Source: Xanthomonas hyacinthi
Lineage (GTDB): Bacteria; Pseudomonadota; Gammaproteobacteria; Xanthomonadales; Xanthomonadaceae
DNA length: 64,000 bases
Direction: 5' to 3'
NCBI RefSeq assembly: GCF_009769165.1
Contig: NZ_CP043476.1
Location: forward strand, 558,001-622,000
Below, one piece after another: positions 12,406-23,216 of this stretch (position 1 is its first letter; each line of letters starts with the position of its first letter). The translations under genes and the position numbers were made by a program. A model generated the notes under the pieces. The model worked only from the letters and a program-made list of their open reading frames with translations. It ran no database searches and had not been told where the DNA came from.

Positions 12406-13158
12406 TTAACGGGCGGCCATCGCGCGCGCGATGGCCAGGAAGTCCTCGGCGACCAGCGAAGCGCCGCCGACCAGCCCGCCATCGACATCCGCCTGCGCGA
12501 ACAGTTCGACGGCGTTGTCGGGCTTGACGCTGCCCCCATACAGAAGCGGCAGCGCATCTGCAATTCTAGCATCGTGGGCGGCGACTTCGCCACGGATGAA
12601 GGCGTGCACCGCCTGCGCCTGGGCCGGACTGGCGGTACGTCCTGTGCCGATCGCCCAGACCGGCTCGTAGGCGGCCACGGCCTTGGCGAAGCCCTGCGCG
12701 CCGACCAGCGCCAGCACCGGCGCCAGCTGCGCGGCGATGACCGATTCAGTCTGTCCGGCCTCGCGCTGCTGCAGGGTCTCGCCCACGCACAGGATCGGGA
12801 TCAGCCCGGCATGCAGCGCCGCGGCGAACTTGCGCGCGACCAGCTCGCTGCTCTCGGCATGGTACTGGCGCCGCTCCGAATGCCCGACCAGGCCGTACTG
12901 GGCGCCGACATCGACCAGCATCGCCGCCGACACCTCGCCGGTGTAGGCGCCCTTCTCGTTGCTGCTCACGTCCTGCGCGCCGAAGCGCAGCGCATGGCCC
13001 TCGAAATCCTCGATCAGGTCGCCCAGGTACGGCAGCGGCGGCAGGATCACCACCTCCACGCCGTCGGGCAGGCCCGCGGCCACCTCCTGCACCAGCGCGG
13101 TGGCGAACTGGCGGTTGCCGTGCAGCTTCCAGTTTCCGGCTACGATCTTGCGTCGCAT
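12406..13158 (-). CDS. tpiA: Triosephosphate isomerase
   Basis: Interconverts dihydroxyacetone phosphate and glyceraldehyde 3-phosphate in glycolysis; cytosolic. 250 residues starting MRRKIVAGNWKLHGN, with the substrate Lys in NWKLHGN, the electrophilic His in VGHSERRQ and the catalytic Glu in AYEPVWAIGTG. LLYGGSVKPDN near the C-terminus is the phosphate-binding stretch. Confidence 0.97.
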   Translation of the reverse strand: MRRKIVAGNWKLHGNRQFATALVQEVAAGLPDGVEVVILPPLPYLGDLIEDFEGHALRFGAQDVSSNEKGAYTGEVSAAMLVDVGAQYGLVGHSERRQYHAESSELVARKFAAALHAGLIPILCVGETLQQREAGQTESVIAAQLAPVLALVGAQGFAKAVAAYEPVWAIGTGRTASPAQAQAVHAFIRGEVAAHDARIADALPLLYGGSVKPDNAVELFAQADVDGGLVGGASLVAEDFLAIARAMAAR

Positions 13159-13225
13159 CGGCGCGTTCTCCGGCGAAAAGTGCCTAAAGGATAGCCGATG
13201 CGCGGTGAGGACCCGGCACCGCCGC

Positions 13226-13290
13226 CCCGCCTTGCCCCGCCTTGCCCCGCCCCGCCCCGCCCCGCCCCGCCCCGCCTTGCCTTGCCTTGC
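13226..13290. repeat. 13-unit pentanucleotide repeat (CCCGC/CTTGC)
   Basis: Thirteen consecutive 5-base units, each CCCGC or CTTGC, in the order C-T-C-T-C-C-C-C-C-C-T-T-T (C for CCCGC, T for CTTGC). It ends about 50 bases before the ATG of the following SDR gene. A 5-base unit shifts both spacing and reading frame when it changes in number. Confidence 0.9.
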
Positions 13291-13340
13291 CGCCCCTGCC
13301 CCTGCCCTGCCCCGCGCACTGCCGCCCCTGCGAGACCGCC

Positions 13341-14141
13341 ATGCCCCAAATTTCCGGCCATGCCCTGATCACCGGCGCCTCCAGCGGCATCGGCCGCGAG
13401 ATCGCCCGCGAATACGCCCGCCGCGGCGTGCCGCTGATCCTCAGCGCGCGGCGCGAGGCGCTACTGCAGGCACTGGCCGAGGAACTGCGCGCGCAGGTGC
13501 CGGTGCAGATCGTGGTCGCCGACCTGGCCGACCCGGCCGCGCCGGCCGCGCTGGTGGCCGAACTGGAACGGCGCGGCCTGGCGGTGCGGATCCTGGTCAA
13601 CAACGCCGGCTACGGCGTGCCGGGGCGTTTTCCCGACCGCGACTGGGCCACGCATGCCGCGTTCCTGCAGGTGATGATCGGCGCGGTCTGCGAACTGAGC
13701 TGGCGCCTGCTGCCGGCGCTGCGCGCCAGCGGCCACGGCCGCATCCTCAACGTCGCCTCGTTCGCCGCGCTGGTGCCCGGCGCCGACGGGCAGACCCTGT
13801 ACGCGGCGGCGAAGAGCTTCATGCTGCGCTTCAGCGAATCGCTGGCGCTGGAGAACGCCGACCGCGGCGTGAACGTCTGCGCGCTGTGCCCGGGTTTCAC
13901 CTGGTCCGAATTCCACGACGTAACCGGCACCCGCGCGCAGATGGACAAGCTGCCGCGCTGGGCCTGGCTGCAGACCGCCGCAGTGGCCCGCGCCGGCATC
14001 GACGGCGCCGAGCGCGGCCATGTGCGGGTGGTCCCGGGCGCGTTCTACCGCGCGCTGTTGGCCCTGGTCGCGTTGCTGCCGAACGCGCTGCTGCTGAGCG
14101 TGATGCGGCGCGGCTCGCAGCGGATCAGGCCGTTGGATTGA
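13341..14141 (+). CDS. SDR family oxidoreductase
   Basis: Short-chain dehydrogenase/reductase of 266 residues; the substrate cannot be told. The Rossmann motif GASSGIGREIAREYARRG lies at the N-terminus, NNAGYG follows near residue 93, and the catalytic YAAAK follows a serine-containing strand (NVASFAALVP). The C-terminus is hydrophobic (ALLALVALLPNALLLSV), so membrane association is possible. Start ATG at 13341 (MPQISGHALITG); the upstream open frame only translates the pentamer repeat. Confidence 0.85.
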   Translation: MPQISGHALITGASSGIGREIAREYARRGVPLILSARREALLQALAEELRAQVPVQIVVADLADPAAPAALVAELERRGLAVRILVNNAGYGVPGRFPDRDWATHAAFLQVMIGAVCELSWRLLPALRASGHGRILNVASFAALVPGADGQTLYAAAKSFMLRFSESLALENADRGVNVCALCPGFTWSEFHDVTGTRAQMDKLPRWAWLQTAAVARAGIDGAERGHVRVVPGAFYRALLALVALLPNALLLSVMRRGSQRIRPLD

Positions 14142-14146
14142 AGCCG

Positions 14147-14256
14147 GGAATGGGGCATCGGGAATCGGGAATGGAGAGCGCGCAGGGTTCCGAAGACCTG
14201 AAACAAGGCCGGCCACGGAAACCCGCTTTTACGATTCCCGATTCCCGATTCCCAGC
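14147..14256. repeat. Dispersed intergenic palindrome, family A (copy 1)
   Basis: Begins with tandem GGGAATCGGGAAT-type units and ends with the complementary ATTCCCGATTCCC units, so the two ends can pair around a ~60-base loop. It lies between the convergent SDR and oxygenase genes. Related copies are at 16690-16838, 42601-42690 and 61964-62101, with a half copy inside murD2. Confidence 0.8.
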
Positions 14257-14257
14257 C

Positions 14258-15226
14258 TCAAATCAACTTTATCTCGCGCAACCGCTCCTCCAGATACCCT
14301 TGCGCGGTGATCGGCTCGGGATAGCGGCTGGGGTGGTCGGCGCTGACGCACGAGGGCAGCACGTCGATGACGAAATCCGGATTCGGGTGCAGGAAGAACG
14401 GCACCGAGTAGCGCGGCTGCCGCGCCTGCTCGCCCGGCGGGTTGACCACGCGGTGCGTGGTCGAGGGATACACGTGGTTGGTCAGCCGCTGCAGCATGTC
14501 GCCGATGTTGACCACGATGGTGTCGGCGTCGGACGTGAACGGCACCCACTCGCCCTGCTTCGATTTCACTTCCAGGCCGGCGGCGCTGGCGCCGACCAGC
14601 AGGGTGATCAGGTTGATGTCCTCGTGCGCGCCGGCGCGCACGTTGGGGCGTTGCTCGTCTGAAGCGGCGTCGGCGGCGATCGGCGGATAGTGGATCGGGC
14701 GCAGGATCGAATTGCCCGCATCGGTCTTGTCGGCGAAGTAGTGCTCGGGCAGGCCGATATGCAGCGCCAGCGCCGCCAGCACGCGCGCGCCGAGATGGTC
14801 CAGCGCCTGGTACAGGCCGTAGCCGTGCTCGCGAAAGCCCGCCACTTCGCTCGGCCACAGGTTCGGCGGCATCACCCCGCGGTACTTGGAATCGTCGGCG
14901 ATCTCGCGGCCGATATGCCAGAACTCCTTCAGGTCGAAGTGCTTGGAGTCCTTGGCGGTCTCCACGCCGAACGCGGTATAGCCGCGCGCGCCGCCGCTGC
15001 CCGGCACGTGGTATTTGCGCTTGACCTCCTCGGGCAGCGCGAAGAACGCCTTGAACACGCCGTAGGCCGCGTCGATCTGCGCCTGCGCGATGCCGTGGTT
15101 GCGGATGCCGGCGAAACCCCACTCGCGGTAGGCCGCGCCCAGTTCGGCGATGAAGGCGTCGCGGTCGCCCGCACTGACGGGATTGCTGAAGCGGGTGATG
15201 TCCAGGGTCGGGATGCGCGCAGTCAT
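14258..15226 (-). CDS. 2OG-Fe(II) oxygenase, isopenicillin-N-synthase-like
   Basis: 322-residue non-haem iron oxygenase of the plant-type DIOX_N/2OG-FeII_Oxy family. The N-terminal domain opens MTARIPTLDITRF and includes GFAGIRNHGI. The iron ligands are His201 and Asp203 in GAHEDINLITLL and His258 in STTHRVVNPP; RYSVPFF (Arg272, Ser274) is the 2-oxoglutarate carboxylate motif. The substrate is unknown. It is transcribed away from glmM's direction only by sharing its strand; the two are separated by a tiny ORF. Confidence 0.85.
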   Translation of the reverse strand: MTARIPTLDITRFSNPVSAGDRDAFIAELGAAYREWGFAGIRNHGIAQAQIDAAYGVFKAFFALPEEVKRKYHVPGSGGARGYTAFGVETAKDSKHFDLKEFWHIGREIADDSKYRGVMPPNLWPSEVAGFREHGYGLYQALDHLGARVLAALALHIGLPEHYFADKTDAGNSILRPIHYPPIAADAASDEQRPNVRAGAHEDINLITLLVGASAAGLEVKSKQGEWVPFTSDADTIVVNIGDMLQRLTNHVYPSTTHRVVNPPGEQARQPRYSVPFFLHPNPDFVIDVLPSCVSADHPSRYPEPITAQGYLEERLREIKLI

Positions 15227-15263
15227 GGCGGGAACCGTAGTGGTGAAGGGAGAAAAACCGCGA

Positions 15264-15353
15264 TCAGATCAGCAGGCGGTACAGCAGGTAGAAGGTGGCC
15301 GCCTTGGCGAGGACCACCACGATGCCGATGGCGAGCGACTCACGCCGCGTCAC
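15264..15353 (-). CDS. Possible 29-residue single-pass membrane peptide downstream of glmM
   Basis: A GTG-initiated frame overlapping the last 14 bases of glmM encodes 29 residues: a short basic head (VTRRES), then one hydrophobic helix ([23 protein letters not shown]) and a stop. The arrangement suits translational coupling to glmM. I do not recognise a family; size and start are uncertain and it could be chance. Confidence 0.4.
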   Translation of the reverse strand: MTRRESLAIGIVVVLAKAATFYLLYRLLI

Positions 15354-16689
15354 GGACCGCCTCGGCGAGTTTTTCCAACGTGTCCTGCATCAGCGCGGCG
15401 TCGTCGGCCTCGACCGTGACCCGCAGCACCGGCTCGGTGCCGGACGGACGCAGGAACGCGCGCCCGCGGCCCTGCACCGCCGCCTGCGCCGCGGCCAGGG
15501 CGGCCTGCACGCTGGCCGCCTCGGCCGGGCGCGCGCCTTGCTGCAGACGCACGTTGACGGTCTGCTGCGGCACCTTGCGCAGGCCCTGCAGCGCCTGGCG
15601 CAGGCTCTGCCGCGAGCGCTTGAGCACCTCCAGCACCTGCAGCGCGCTGACGATGGCGTCGCCGGTGGTGGCGCGGTCCAGGCACAGCATGTGCCCGGAG
15701 GTCTCGCCGCCGAGCACGCCGCCGTGCTCGACCAGCGCCTGGTGCACGTAGCGGTCGCCGACCTTGACCCGCAGGAACGGCAACTGCAGCGCGGCCAGGG
15801 CCTGTTCCAGTCCGTAGTTGGTCATCAGCGTGCCGACCACCGGCCCGCGCAGGCGGCCACTGGCCTGCCAGCCGCAGGCCAGCACGTACAGCAGGTCGTC
15901 GCCGTCGACCGGGTTGCCCTGGTCGTCGGCCATCAGCACGCGGTCGCCGTCGCCGTCGAAGGCGATGCCCAGCTGCGCGCCATGGCGGCGCACGTTGCTG
16001 GCGAGGTTGTCGATATGCATCGAGCCGACCCCGGCGTTGATGTTGAGCCCGTCCGGCGCGGCGCCGATCGCGATCACCTCGGCGCCCAGTTCGCGGAACA
16101 GCAGCGGCGCGATGTGGTAGGTCGCGCCGTGCGCGCAGTCCAGCACCACTTTCAGCCCGCGCAGGTCGAAGCCGCGCGGCACGCTGGCCTTGCAGAACTC
16201 GATGTAGCGGCCGATCGCATCGCGCGCGCGCATCGCCTTGCCCAGGCGCTCGGAGTCCACCGTGGCGAACGGCGCGTCGAGCGCCGCTTCGATCGCGCTC
16301 TCGGTGGCGTCGTCGAGCTTCTCGCCTTCGGCGGAGAAGAACTTGATGCCGTTGTCGTAGTGCGGATTGTGCGAGGCGCTGATCACGATGCCGGCGTCGG
16401 CGCCGAGCGTGCGGGTCAGGAACGCCACCGCCGGGGTCGGCATCGGCCCGAGCAGCTGCACGTCGGCCCCGGCGGCGACCAGCCCGGCCTCCAGCGCCGA
16501 TTCGAACATGTAGCCGGAGATGCGCGTGTCCTTGCCGATCACCACCGTCGGCCGCGCAGTGCCGGCGGCGCCGGCGCCGAGCACGCGGCCCAGCGCATTG
16601 CCCAGGCGCATCACGAAATCGGCAGAAATGGCGCCCTGCCCGACCCGGCCGCGGATGCCGTCGGTGCCGAAGTATTTGCGCGTGCTCAT
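15340..16689 (-). CDS. glmM: Phosphoglucosamine mutase
   Basis: Converts glucosamine 6-phosphate to glucosamine 1-phosphate for UDP-GlcNAc synthesis. 449 residues from ATG at 16689 ([17 protein letters not shown]), the usual length. The phosphoserine loop reads [15 protein letters not shown], the metal loop DGDGDRVL and the substrate loop GGETSGH. The open frame upstream of this start is family A repeat DNA, so the repeat abuts the gene. Confidence 0.95.
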   Translation of the reverse strand: MSTRKYFGTDGIRGRVGQGAISADFVMRLGNALGRVLGAGAAGTARPTVVIGKDTRISGYMFESALEAGLVAAGADVQLLGPMPTPAVAFLTRTLGADAGIVISASHNPHYDNGIKFFSAEGEKLDDATESAIEAALDAPFATVDSERLGKAMRARDAIGRYIEFCKASVPRGFDLRGLKVVLDCAHGATYHIAPLLFRELGAEVIAIGAAPDGLNINAGVGSMHIDNLASNVRRHGAQLGIAFDGDGDRVLMADDQGNPVDGDDLLYVLACGWQASGRLRGPVVGTLMTNYGLEQALAALQLPFLRVKVGDRYVHQALVEHGGVLGGETSGHMLCLDRATTGDAIVSALQVLEVLKRSRQSLRQALQGLRKVPQQTVNVRLQQGARPAEAASVQAALAAAQAAVQGRGRAFLRPSGTEPVLRVTVEADDAALMQDTLEKLAEAVRDAA

Positions 16690-16831
16690 ACGGCTGGGAA
16701 TCGGGAATCGGGAATGGGGAATGGGGCAAAGCCGGAGACGTCCAGGGATCGCGCGCGAGGCGTGCTTGCCGCGCAATGCATCACGCGCACGGGACCACGA
16801 TTCCCGATTCCCATTTCCCGATTCCCGGCCT

Positions 16832-16838
<7 letters not shown>
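16690..16838. repeat. Dispersed intergenic palindrome, family A (copy 2)
   Basis: Starts with three GGGAATCGGGAAT/GGGAATGGGG units beside the glmM start codon and ends with the complementary ATTCCCGATTCCC units beside the accD stop codon. The central ~80 bases differ from the other copies. It fills the whole accD-glmM gap. Confidence 0.8.
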
Positions 16839-17722
<884 letters not shown>

Positions 17723-17886
17723 GCGGAATGACGATCCAGTCGCGCGGCCCACCAGGCCGCCAAGGGGCGACAGTCTAGCGCGCCGCCGGAAATCGCGCCG
17801 CAATGCGGCCGAACCGGCCGCAGCGCCAAGCGCATCGCCGCACTGCAGCAATGTGCCGGGGTTCAATCGCCGACGGATACGGGCCC

Positions 17887-18702
17887 TCAGGCCTGGTCCA
17901 GCGCCTGCCGCAGCGGCGCCAGGAAGGCCAGCGCGCGCGCGCGCACCGCCTGCACGGTCGCGGCCTCGGCCAGCGCCGCGACCAGCGCGCTGCCGACCAC
18001 CACCCCGTCGGCATCCACCGCCATGGCCTTGGCGCTGGCGGCGTCCTTGATCCCGAAGCCCGCCACCACCGGCACGGTCGAACGCGCGCGCAGCTGGCGC
18101 AGGCGGTCGCCGGCGGCGCGGGTGTCGAGGTGGTCGGCACCGGTGACGCCAGCGAAGCTGACGTAGTACAGGTAGCCGCGCGCCGCATCGCACAACACGC
18201 CGATGCGGGCGTCGCTGGTGGTCGGCGAGGCCAGCACGATCAGGTCCAGGCCGGCCGCAGCGAAGATCGCCAGGGTTTCGGCCGACTCTTCCGGCGGCAG
18301 GTCGACCAGCAGCACGCCGTCCACGCCGGCCGCCACCGCCTCCTCGGCGAAGCGCGCGGTGCCGTGGATCTCGACCGGATTGAGGTAGCCCATCAGCACC
18401 ACCGGCGTGGCCGCGTCGTCGCGGCGGAACGCGCTGACCGTCTCCAGCACGTAGGCCAGGCCGGCGCCGCGCGCCAGCGCACGCTCGGAGCTGCGCTGGA
18501 TGGTGGGACCGTCGGCCATCGGGTCGGAGAACGGCACGCCGAGCTCGATCACGTCGGCGCCGGCCTCGACCAGCGCATGCATTGCCGGCACCGTCGCCTG
18601 CAGCGACGGATCGCCGGCGGTGACGAACGGGATCAGCGCCTTGCGCCCGGCCTGGCGCAGCGCGTCGAAACGTGCGGCGATGCGGTTCGCGGCGCGGCTC
18701 AT
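17887..18702 (-). CDS. trpA: Tryptophan synthase subunit alpha
   Basis: Cleaves indole-3-glycerol phosphate to indole. 271 residues from ATG at 18702 ([16 protein letters not shown]). The catalytic pair corresponds to Glu53 and Asp64 in [15 protein letters not shown], matching the E. coli spacing. Its start overlaps the stop of the small upstream ORF (ATGA), so it is coupled to trpB through that ORF. Confidence 0.96.
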   Translation of the reverse strand: MSRAANRIAARFDALRQAGRKALIPFVTAGDPSLQATVPAMHALVEAGADVIELGVPFSDPMADGPTIQRSSERALARGAGLAYVLETVSAFRRDDAATPVVLMGYLNPVEIHGTARFAEEAVAAGVDGVLLVDLPPEESAETLAIFAAAGLDLIVLASPTTSDARIGVLCDAARGYLYYVSFAGVTGADHLDTRAAGDRLRQLRARSTVPVVAGFGIKDAASAKAMAVDADGVVVGSALVAALAEAATVQAVRARALAFLAPLRQALDQA

Positions 18703-18850
18703 GCGCAGCCCTCCGCCAGTTGCACGGCGTCCCAGCTTCCCCAGTACATCGCTGTCACGTTGCCTTCTCCGGTTTCGTAGCGGACCGCGAGCCCGTGTTG
18801 CGGGTCGCGCCAAGTCAGATAAAGATCTTTGCCGTCGCCACCACGTTCGC

Positions 18851-18854
<4 letters not shown>
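18699..18854 (-). CDS. 51-residue ORF between trpB and trpA, function unknown
   Basis: Starts with GTG overlapping the trpB stop (GTGA) and stops overlapping the trpA start (ATGA), so both junctions are 4-base couplings; this layout argues for a real gene. The product begins [20 protein letters not shown], contains VRYETGEGN and YWGSWDAVQ, and ends LAEGCA. It is acidic, soluble and rich in Trp, Tyr and Gly, with no signal or membrane segment. I do not recognise the family. Confidence 0.7.
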
Positions 18855-20068
<1,214 letters not shown>

Positions 20069-20163
20069 GGCGATCACGGCAAGTAGGACAGGCCTGCACT
20101 TTAGCGCACGCGTCGCCCGACAAAAACCGATAAAGTCTGCGCATATCCGTCAGGAAATCTCAC

Positions 20164-21054
20164 ATGTCCAGCCTGCGCCGCCTGCCCTCGCTGAACGCCT
20201 TGCGCGCGTTCGAGGCCGCCGCGCGGCTGCGCAGCGTCGGCGGTGCGGCGGCCGAACTGCACGTCACCCACGGCGCGGTCAGCCGCCAGATCCGGCTGCT
20301 GGAAGAGGAACTGGGGCTGGCGCTGCTGCAGCGCGAGGGCCGCGGCATCCGCCCGACCGCGGCCGGCGAACGGCTGCGCGAGGCGGCCGGCGGCGCCTTC
20401 GCCCAGTTGCAGGACGCGGTGGCGGAACTGCGCCGCCCGGCGCGCGCCAGCGCCCTGGTGCTGGGCTGCCCGGGCAGCATCCTGGCGCGCTGGATGATTC
20501 CGCGGCTGCAGGCGCTGCAGCGCGACCTGCCCGAACTGACCCTGCACCTGTCCGCGCACGAGGGCGAGTTCGGCGCCGACCTGGACGGCCTGGACGCCGC
20601 GCTGCTGCTCGGCCAGGCGCCGTGGCCGGACGGCTGGCAGGTGCACGTGCTGGCGCCGGAGCGGATCGGCCCGGTGCTCAGCCCGGCCCTGCCGCAGGCA
20701 CAGGCGCTGGTGGCCGGCCCGCCCTCGGCGCTGCTGCAACAGCCGCTGCTGCACACCGCCTCGCGCCCGCAGGCGTGGCCGGCCTGGGCGCAGGCGCATG
20801 GCGTGGACCCGGCCGCGCTGCGCTACGGCACCGGCTTCGAGCACCTGTACTACCTGCTCGAAGCCGCGCTGGCCGGCATCGGCGTGGCGATCGCGCCGCA
20901 ACCGCTGGTCGCCGACGACCTGGCCAGCGGCCGCCTGCTGGCACCGTGGGGCTTCGCCGAGACCGGCGGGCAGTGGGCGCTGTGTGCGCCAAGCGGACGC
21001 GAAGATCAGCGCATCGTCGCGCTGGCGCAGTGGCTGCGCAGGCAATTGCGCTGA
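20164..21054 (+). CDS. LysR-family regulator, probably TrpI-like
   Basis: 296 residues with an N-terminal winged helix-turn-helix (about residues 8-65, SVGGAAAELHVTHGAVSRQIRLLEEELG) and a C-terminal substrate-binding domain. It is divergent from trpBA, the arrangement of TrpI in Pseudomonas, where TrpI activates trpBA in response to indoleglycerol phosphate; regulation of trpBA here is inferred from that position. Sequence type is GcvA/TrpI-like. Confidence 0.85.
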   Translation: MSSLRRLPSLNALRAFEAAARLRSVGGAAAELHVTHGAVSRQIRLLEEELGLALLQREGRGIRPTAAGERLREAAGGAFAQLQDAVAELRRPARASALVLGCPGSILARWMIPRLQALQRDLPELTLHLSAHEGEFGADLDGLDAALLLGQAPWPDGWQVHVLAPERIGPVLSPALPQAQALVAGPPSALLQQPLLHTASRPQAWPAWAQAHGVDPAALRYGTGFEHLYYLLEAALAGIGVAIAPQPLVADDLASGRLLAPWGFAETGGQWALCAPSGREDQRIVALAQWLRRQLR

Positions 21055-21484
21055 ATCGACGCAGCCTGCATGTGGTGCCAACGCATCGCTGGCACAGCAC
21101 CCACCTGCACCGCATCGACTTCGCCCGACGCACCCGAAACGCATATGCAATCGACGCCGCCGGGCGGCGATGCCATCCGCCCGCTTTAGTGATCAAGAAC
21201 CATGCACATGCATTGAAGAAGAGGCGAAAACTTGCACATACCGCCGTACAGGACTTATGTGCTCACGCCAGCAAAGATCACGACGCAGCGAGCACGACGG
21301 CCGTGCTTCACTGCCTGCAGCGCGGCATAAGACGCCAACTACGGCACCGACAGACAGCCAGGCTATTCCGATACAGGACACTGCCATAGTTTGCGAACTG
21401 CTACGAACTGCTACGAACTGCCAAGAGAAAAACACTCCGATTCACGCACCGCTTGTCGGCGCCAAGATCGACTGCAATCTCCGC
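21055..21484. other. Non-coding gap of about 430 bases with a short tandem repeat
   Basis: Lies between the convergent LysR and trpF genes. G+C is visibly lower than in the neighbouring genes and no convincing ORF is present on either strand. A 10-base unit CGAACTGCTA is repeated almost three times at 21394-21421. No tRNA, terminator or IS end was recognised. Confidence 0.6.
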
Positions 21485-22147
21485 TCAGCAGTTGCTGGAC
21501 AACTCGTGGCAGTCGGCGCGGCGCACTTCCTCGACGAACGTGCGCATCTTGTGCCCGTCCTTGATGCCGGGCTGGCTCTCGATGCCGCTGGACACGTCCA
21601 CGCCCCAGGGCAGCGTCGCCACGATCGCGTCGAACACGTTGTCGGAGGTGATGCCGCCGGCGAGCAGGAACGGCCGGTGCAGGCCGGTGGGCAGGCGCGT
21701 CCAGTCGAAGGTCTTGCCGGAGCCGCCGCTCTCGCCCGGGGCGTGGCTGTCGAACAGGAAGCCGGCCGCGTTCGGGTACTGCAGCTGCAGCGTGCGCGCA
21801 TTGATGTCGCCGCCGCCCATCGGCACCGCTTTCAGGTACGGCAGGTTGAAGCCGCGGCAGAAGCCGTCGTCCTCGTCGCCATGGAACTGCAGTAACGTCG
21901 GACGCACCGTGCGCAGCACTTCGCGCACCTCGTCCTTGGGGTTGTCGCGGAACAGCGCGACCACGTCGACCATCGGCGCGGCGGCCTGGCGCATCGCGCG
22001 GGCTTCGGCCGGCGCCACCCGCCGCGGGCTGCCGTGCGCGAACACGAATCCCACCGAATCCACCCCAAGTTCGCCCGCCAGGCGGATATCGCCGGCGCGG
22101 GTCATGCCGCAGAACTTGATGCGGGTGCGATACAGGGTGCGATTCAT
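21485..22147 (-). CDS. trpF: Phosphoribosylanthranilate isomerase
   Basis: Amadori rearrangement step of tryptophan synthesis. 220 residues from ATG at 22147 ([17 protein letters not shown]); the general base is Cys13 in [15 protein letters not shown] and [11 protein letters not shown] are family motifs and the last barrel strand ends in [10 protein letters not shown]. It overlaps the truA stop codon by 4 bases. Confidence 0.95.
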   Translation of the reverse strand: MNRTLYRTRIKFCGMTRAGDIRLAGELGVDSVGFVFAHGSPRRVAPAEARAMRQAAAPMVDVVALFRDNPKDEVREVLRTVRPTLLQFHGDEDDGFCRGFNLPYLKAVPMGGGDINARTLQLQYPNAAGFLFDSHAPGESGGSGKTFDWTRLPTGLHRPFLLAGGITSDNVFDAIVATLPWGVDVSSGIESQPGIKDGHKMRTFVEEVRRADCHELSSNC

Positions 22148-22917
22148 AGGGTGACCTCCGCCGGTAGCTTCCAGATGTCGGGGTAGAGGGGACCGACGAA
22201 GACCAATCCCTGCGGCGGCGCGGTCGGGCCGGCGACGCGACGGTCGCGCCCGGCGAGCAATTCGCCGATCCAGGGAATCGGCTTGTCGCCCGTTCCTACC
22301 ATGATCAAGGCGCCTACGATATTGCGCACCATGTGATGAAGGAATGCATTGGCCTGGACCTGGACCTCGACGACCTCGCCGATCCGGGTCACCGCGATCG
22401 ACTGCAGCTCGCGCCGCGCATGCAGCGCCTGGCACTGGATGCTGCGGAACGCGCTGAAGTCCTGCTCGCCCAGCAGCGCCTGCGCCGCAGCATGCATCGC
22501 CTCGGCCTGCAGCGGACGCCGCTCCCAGCTCAGCGTCTGCCGGTACAGCGCCGGGCGCACCTGGCGGTTGAGCAGGCGGTAGCGGTAGCGCCGCGCGCGC
22601 GCGGAGAAGCGCGCATGGAAGTCGTCCGCGGCCGGCACGCACCAGCGCACGCACACCGAGGCCGGCAGCCGCGCGGTGGCGCCGAGCATCCAGCCGCGCG
22701 GCGCGCGCGGCGCATCGCAATCGAAATGCACGACCTGGCATTCGCCGTGCACGCCGGCGTCGGTGCGCCCGGCGCAGACCACGTTCACCGGCGTATCGGC
22801 CACCGACGACAGCGCCGCCTGCAGCGCCGCCTGCACGCTCGGCCCGCCGGATTCGCCGAGCTGCTGCCAGCCCTGGAACTGGCTGCCGTCGTATTCCACG
22901 CCCAACGCGTAACGCAT
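22144..22917 (-). CDS. truA: tRNA pseudouridine synthase A (TruA)
   Basis: Makes pseudouridine at positions 38-40 of tRNA anticodon arms. 257 residues starting [18 protein letters not shown], with the catalytic aspartate in the motif [20 protein letters not shown] is the second conserved block. The gene order fimV-truA-trpF seen here is common in gammaproteobacteria. Confidence 0.95.
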   Translation of the reverse strand: MRYALGVEYDGSQFQGWQQLGESGGPSVQAALQAALSSVADTPVNVVCAGRTDAGVHGECQVVHFDCDAPRAPRGWMLGATARLPASVCVRWCVPAADDFHARFSARARRYRYRLLNRQVRPALYRQTLSWERRPLQAEAMHAAAQALLGEQDFSAFRSIQCQALHARRELQSIAVTRIGEVVEVQVQANAFLHHMVRNIVGALIMVGTGDKPIPWIGELLAGRDRRVAGPTAPPQGLVFVGPLYPDIWKLPAEVTL

Positions 22918-22923
22918 CGCGCC

Positions 22924-23154
22924 CTACTCCGACACGACGCGCAGCGCGGGCAACAGCGGCCACGCCGCTGCGCTGCGGTCTGCGCGGGTCTGTGGCGCCA
23001 CGCGCGGCAGAACGGCGCTGGCCGCGGGCAGGCGCGTCCACGGCAACGGCGCGGCCGCCATGCGTGCCTGCCGGGCCGCAACGCTGGCGTCGCATACCAG
23101 ACCACCCGTGGTCTGGCGGTGCGTCGCCGCAACGCCGAGGAGGTGCTCGCGCAT
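22924..23154 (-). CDS. Possible small protein between fimV and truA (unsure)
   Basis: An ATG-initiated frame of 76 residues ([20 protein letters not shown], ending [10 protein letters not shown]) ends 6 bases before truA, with an AAGG about 9 bases before its start. It shows no recognised domain or signal and is Ala/Arg-rich, as random frames here are. It may be coupled to truA or may be chance; the remaining ~60 bases of the fimV-truA gap hold nothing I recognise. Confidence 0.25.
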   Translation of the reverse strand: MREHLLGVAATHRQTTGGLVCDASVAARQARMAAAPLPWTRLPAASAVLPRVAPQTRADRSAAAWPLLPALRVVSE

Positions 23155-23216
23155 CGTCGCATGCCTTGTCCAGGCAGGATGGCGACGGCGCACCCGCCGC
23201 ACGCCGCACGCGCGCA

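Noticed and set aside
13226-13290. Pentamer repeat as a CRISPR array
   Set aside because: Units are 5 bases with no spacers; no cas genes nearby.
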